In this document: positions 6,558 through 8,785 of the stretch, in pieces
Layout of the letters: each line of letters starts with the position of its first letter
Numbering within the stretch: position 1 is the stretch's first letter
NCBI GenBank assembly: GCA_017743605.1
Contig: JAGHYO010000083.1
Coordinates: 1 to 8,785 of the forward strand
Source of the DNA: Thermoflexus sp.
Lineage (GTDB): Bacteria > Chloroflexota > Anaerolineae > Thermoflexales > Thermoflexaceae
DNA: 8,785 nucleotides
Reading direction: 5' to 3'
Position numbers and translations under genes: made by a program
Notes under the pieces: model-generated
The model's input: the letters and a program-made list of their open reading frames with translations, nothing else
Databases searched by the model: none
What the model was told of the DNA's origin: nothing

Positions 6558-6573
6558 TGTGAGTTTTATCACA
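6558..6573. promoter_or_regulatory. CRP/FNR-family operator (TGTGA-N6-TCACA)
   Basis: A perfect TGTGA-N6-TCACA palindrome with A/T-rich flanks (ATA before, AAT after), the established consensus bound by CRP and CRP-like cAMP receptors such as GlxR. All ten half-site bases match. Its centre (6565/6566) lies about 81 bp upstream of the predicted citrate synthase transcript start near 6647, close to the helical phase of class I CRP activation. It is about 210 bp upstream of the pgk start codon. Which gene it controls is inference. Confidence 0.7.
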
Positions 6574-6611
6574 AATAGAGGCCTGGAGGGCTTGGAGCTC
6601 CGGAGGAAGAG

Positions 6612-6640
6612 TTGCTCCCCTCTCCGGATGGGACTAAGAT
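6612..6640 (+). promoter_or_regulatory. Candidate promoter of the citrate synthase gene
   Basis: TTGCTC (6612-6617) and TAAGAT (6635-6640) are separated by exactly 17 nt. They match the -35 consensus at 3 of 6 positions and the -10 at 4 of 6, a weak promoter suited to activator control. The inverted repeat TCCGGAG (6599-6605) / CTCCGGA (6622-6628) brackets the -35 and could be a second operator. The predicted leader is about 94 nt. Confidence 0.45.
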
Positions 6641-6644
6641 TGAA

Positions 6645-6675
6645 GTGCAGAAGTCCCGCTTTTCTGCGCGGGGAC
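6645..6675 (+). promoter_or_regulatory. Overlapping stem-loops in the citrate synthase leader
   Basis: GTGCAGAA (6645-6652) pairs with TTCTGCGC (6662-6669), eight pairs including one G-U, with a 9-nt loop. The loop contains GTCCC (6653-6657), which is complementary to GGGAC downstream (6671-6675) and also to GGGAC upstream (6630-6634). The downstream pairing either makes an alternative hairpin or a strained pseudoknot. It matches no riboswitch class I can name. Confidence 0.35.
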
Positions 6676-6740
6676 CTTGGGGAGAGGCTTCTTGGGGGAT
6701 CTGGCACGGAGAACCTTAACCGAATCGGGAGGAGGCCGTT

Positions 6741-7931
6741 ATGACCGCAACGGTAGCCCCCCAGGAAGTGAAGTATGCTGGGAAGCCGGGCGAGGTTTCC
6801 TTCGCCAAGGGCCTGGAAGGCGTGATCGCCGCGGAGTCAGCGAAAAGCTACGTGGACGGGACCGCCGGCCGCCTGATCTATCACGGGATCCCCATCGAGG
6901 TCCTCGCCGAGAAATCTACCTTTGAAGAGACCGCCTTCCTCCTCCTCTACGACAAGCTCCCCACCGAGGACGAGCTGGACGTCTACCGGATGCGCCTCCG
7001 CCAGTATCGGGAGCTCCCGGACGAGGTCTATGACTTCATCTCCCGGGCTGGGCGCCGCTACAATGTTCATCCGATGTCGGTGCTGCGCACGGCCATCTCC
7101 ATGCTGGCGGCCTTCGACGACTCCGCAGAAGAGGACACGATGATCGCCCACGAGCGGGAGGCCATCAAGCTGACCTCTCGCATTGCCACGGTGGTGGCCG
7201 CCATCGGGCGCGCCCGCAAGGGCCTCCCTCCGGTTCGCCCCCGCTCCGACCTGAGCCACGCTGCCAACTTCCTCTACATGCTCTTGGGGGAGGAGCCGGA
7301 CCCCTTCTACGCCCGGGTGATGGACGTCATCCTCATCCTCCATGCGGATCACGAATGCAACGCCTCTACCTTCACCGTGCGGGCCATCACCTCCACCCTG
7401 AGCGACACGTATTCAGCCGTGGTGGGAGGCATCGCCGCCCTCAAGGGTCCTCTCCATGGGGGTGCGAATGAAGAAGTGATGCACATGCTCGATGAGATCC
7501 GGCAGGTGGAGAGCGCGGAGGCGTGGGTGCTCCGGGCCCTGGCCCGTAAGAAGAAGATCCCCGGCTTCGGCCACCGCGTCTATAAGACCTATGACCCCCG
7601 GGCGCACATCCTCAAGGGGTACGCCCTAGAGGTCACCCGGAGGGCGGGCACGGAGAAGTGGCTGCGGATGGCCGAGGTGATCGAACGGGTCATGATCGAG
7701 CGGCTGGGCCAGAAGGGCATCCAGCCCAACGTGGACTTCTACTCGGGCATCGTGATGGCCTCCATGGGCATCGAGGCCCCCCTGTTCACCCCGATCTTCG
7801 CTGTGGGGCGCATCGCCGGCTGGGTGGCCCACTCCCTGGAGCAGCGCAGGGACAACCGTATCTACCGGCCCCGCTTCTTCTACGTCGGCCCCGAGCATAT
7901 GGAATACATCCCTATCGAAGCCCGCGGCTGA
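6741..7931 (+). CDS. gltA: Citrate synthase (GltA/CitZ type)
   Basis: A 396-residue cytoplasmic enzyme condensing oxaloacetate and acetyl-CoA to citrate, the entry step of the TCA cycle. The catalytic residues are present: H239 in GPLHGGAN (equivalent to pig His274), H278 in PGFGHRVY (His320) and D332 in NVDFYSG (Asp375). Substrate-binding H204 lies in the ADHECNAST motif, and the C-terminal GWVAHSLEQRRDNRIYRP arginine motif is intact. The length fits the short form of Gram-positive bacteria, archaea and thermophiles, lacking the N-terminal NADH-regulated domain of E. coli GltA. 2-methylcitrate synthase (PrpC) is a close relative and cannot be excluded from sequence alone, but no prp genes are nearby. 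The start at 6741 has GGGAGGAGG 5 nt upstream (6727-6735). It stands alone as a single-gene unit between a divergent control region and a strong hairpin. Confidence 0.95.
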   Translation: MTATVAPQEVKYAGKPGEVSFAKGLEGVIAAESAKSYVDGTAGRLIYHGIPIEVLAEKSTFEETAFLLLYDKLPTEDELDVYRMRLRQYRELPDEVYDFISRAGRRYNVHPMSVLRTAISMLAAFDDSAEEDTMIAHEREAIKLTSRIATVVAAIGRARKGLPPVRPRSDLSHAANFLYMLLGEEPDPFYARVMDVILILHADHECNASTFTVRAITSTLSDTYSAVVGGIAALKGPLHGGANEEVMHMLDEIRQVESAEAWVLRALARKKKIPGFGHRVYKTYDPRAHILKGYALEVTRRAGTEKWLRMAEVIERVMIERLGQKGIQPNVDFYSGIVMASMGIEAPLFTPIFAVGRIAGWVAHSLEQRRDNRIYRPRFFYVGPEHMEYIPIEARG

Positions 7932-7945
7932 AGGCCCCTCGAAAA

Positions 7946-7984
7946 TCCGCGGGCGCGGCCCGGAACCGGAACCGCGCCCGCGGA
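7946..7984. terminator. Strong GC hairpin between convergent citrate synthase and sugar-binding protein genes
   Basis: A perfect 13-bp inverted repeat, TCCGCGGGCGCGG (7946-7958) and its exact complement (7972-7984), with a 13-nt loop. On the minus strand it is followed by TTTTCG, forming an intrinsic terminator for the sugar-binding protein gene 34 nt after its stop. On the plus strand there is no T-run, so it would at most pause or weakly stop citrate synthase transcripts 15 nt after that stop, while also protecting the mRNA 3' end. Confidence 0.75.
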
Positions 7985-8017
7985 CGGGCCGGAGCGCCAT
8001 CGGCGAGCCCTTCCCGC

Positions 8018-8785
8018 TCACGGGCACATCTTGTTCTCTACACAAGCCTTCTGGAGGGCCTCCATGGCCACCTTGGCATCCCGGTTGGTCACGAAGTTGA
8101 AGATGATGTCGTTGAAGGCCGTGGCGAAGCCCTCCGGAGCGGCCGAGCCGTGGACCTCGCTCGGGATCAGCTCGTCCCGGGCGAAGTCATCCATCGAGGA
8201 CTGCAGGTAAACATCGAACTTGCTTCGATCGCAGTCCAGGCGGGCACAGATAGAGCCCTTCTTGGGGTTGAAGGCCTCCTGGCCTTCCTTTGAGCCGCAG
8301 AGCTTCAACCAGGCGAGGGCTTGCTCCCGATGGGGGGCCTTCTTAGGCAGGCCGAAGGTGTCGGTCACCACCATGAAGAGCCCCTTGTTGTTCGGCGCCG
8401 GGACCCATCCGTAATCCACGCCTGGCTTGGCCCCCTTCGCGACGAAATACCCGTGGGACCAATCCCCCATCACGGTCATGGCTGCCTTGCCGTCCAGGAC
8501 CAGCTGGGTGGCCGAGTCCCAGGTGAGAGCGGCGTGGTCCTCGTTCACGTAGTCGAGCATCCGCCCGAAGATCTCAAAGGCCTTCTCCACCTCCGGCCCG
8601 GTCCAGGACGTCTGACCGGTCCACAGCCCCCGATATTTCTCCGCGCCCAGCACGCCAGCAAGAACCGTCTCAAACAGGTGGGCAGCTTCCCACTTCAGTT
8701 TGTCTCCCAGGGCCAGCGGGGTCACCCCCCTGGCCTTGAGGGCCTCGGCCACCTGGAAGAACTCATCGAAGGTGGTGGGGGGCTG
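8018..8785 (-). CDS. ABC transporter substrate-binding protein, glucose/sugar type (C-terminal 255 residues; 5' end beyond window)
   Basis: The frame is open to the window edge, beginning QPPTTFDEFFQVAEALKARG, the central part of a family 1 solute-binding protein. The N-terminal lobe and signal peptide are missing; the GTG at 8752 is an internal codon, not the start. Segments such as LALGDKLKWEAAHLFETVLAG, YRGLWTGQTSW, DHAALTWDSATQLVLDGKAAMTVMGDW, DTFGLPKKAPHREQALAWL and GSKEGQEAFNPKKGSI resemble the glucose/mannose-binding proteins of Thermus and Pseudomonas (GtsA-like), as I recall them. This family captures sugar outside the membrane and delivers it to an ABC permease. Five cysteines are visible, including two close pairs (C-A-R-L-D-C and C-V-E-N-K-M-C at the C-terminus), plausible disulfides in an exported protein. 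Permease and ATPase genes, if adjacent, would be expected beyond the left-hand stop or upstream; downstream lies only a terminator. Confidence 0.92.
   Translation of the reverse strand, partial: QPPTTFDEFFQVAEALKARGVTPLALGDKLKWEAAHLFETVLAGVLGAEKYRGLWTGQTSWTGPEVEKAFEIFGRMLDYVNEDHAALTWDSATQLVLDGKAAMTVMGDWSHGYFVAKGAKPGVDYGWVPAPNNKGLFMVVTDTFGLPKKAPHREQALAWLKLCGSKEGQEAFNPKKGSICARLDCDRSKFDVYLQSSMDDFARDELIPSEVHGSAAPEGFATAFNDIIFNFVTNRDAKVAMEALQKACVENKMCP

Larger units (their letters stand above)
6354..6740. other. Divergent control region between pgk and citrate synthase (387 bp, no gene)
   Basis: No coding sequence is convincing here; the short open frames are Arg/Ser/Pro-rich and lack good ribosome sites. 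The region holds a CRP/FNR-type palindrome at 6558-6573, a citrate synthase promoter candidate at 6612-6640, a cluster of GGAG/CTCC inverted repeats at 6594-6628 and overlapping stem-loops at 6645-6675. For pgk the best -10-like hexamer on the minus strand is TAAAAT (6428-6433), about 75 nt before its ATG, but no good -35 accompanies it. Confidence 0.6.

Noticed and set aside
5265..6578. Long plus-strand frames opposite pgk (194, 169 and 226 residues)
   Set aside because: Antisense shadows of a clear pgk gene in GC-rich DNA, with His/Arg/Gly-rich composition and no family features.
6501..6744. Short frames in the pgk-citrate synthase intergenic region
   Set aside because: Low-complexity Arg/Ser/Pro content, no ribosome site, and they overlap the predicted operator and promoter elements.
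7626..8293. Frames of 139 (minus) and 211 (plus) residues across the citrate synthase end
   Set aside because: They pass through a 13-bp terminator hairpin and are shadows of two well-supported genes.

Overview
The window looks like chromosomal DNA from a GC-rich, probably thermophilic bacterium. The protein style (Arg/Glu/Pro-rich, ClpP with a His-Met-His-Pro active-site segment, a Thermus-type glucose-binding protein, an FHA-winged-helix regulator) suggests Chloroflexota, perhaps near Anaerolineae/Thermoflexus. That placement is an inference from sequence style. No mobile element, CRISPR array, tRNA or rRNA was seen. Gene content is mostly housekeeping, so the points of interest are one unusual regulator, one unrecognised gene and several regulatory structures.

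Left part (1-2216, minus strand): a classical proteostasis operon, trigger factor (tig), then clpP, then the first 58 codons of clpX, cut by the window edge. Gaps are short (21 and 6 nt). A good sigma-A type promoter (TTGCAG, 17 nt, TATAAT) sits about 120 nt upstream of tig.

Centre left (2217-3505, plus strand): divergent from tig is a two-gene unit. It encodes an FHA domain fused to an OmpR/PhoB-type winged helix, overlapping by 4 nt with a YraN/UPF0102 nuclease-fold protein. The two units share a compact 210-bp intergenic region with back-to-back promoter elements.

Centre (3584-6353, minus strand): pgk (phosphoglycerate kinase) is followed with no gap (TAG directly followed by ATG) by a 270-residue protein of unknown function with concanavalin A-like/GH16-like features. 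Next comes a perfect 14-bp inverted repeat, then thpR (2',3'-cyclic phosphodiesterase / LigT family). thpR converges on yraN across a short hairpin.

Right part (6354-8785): a 387-bp divergent control region separates pgk from a plus-strand citrate synthase gene. It holds a perfect CRP/FNR-family palindrome (TGTGA-N6-TCACA), a plausible citrate synthase promoter and overlapping stem-loops. After citrate synthase, a strong 13-bp GC hairpin separates it from a convergent minus-strand gene for a glucose-type ABC transporter substrate-binding protein, whose 5' end lies beyond the window.

Together the window links protein folding and degradation (tig-clpP-clpX), lower glycolysis (pgk), TCA-cycle entry (citrate synthase) and probable sugar uptake. 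The cAMP-type operator between pgk and citrate synthase suggests, as inference, joint carbon-responsive control.
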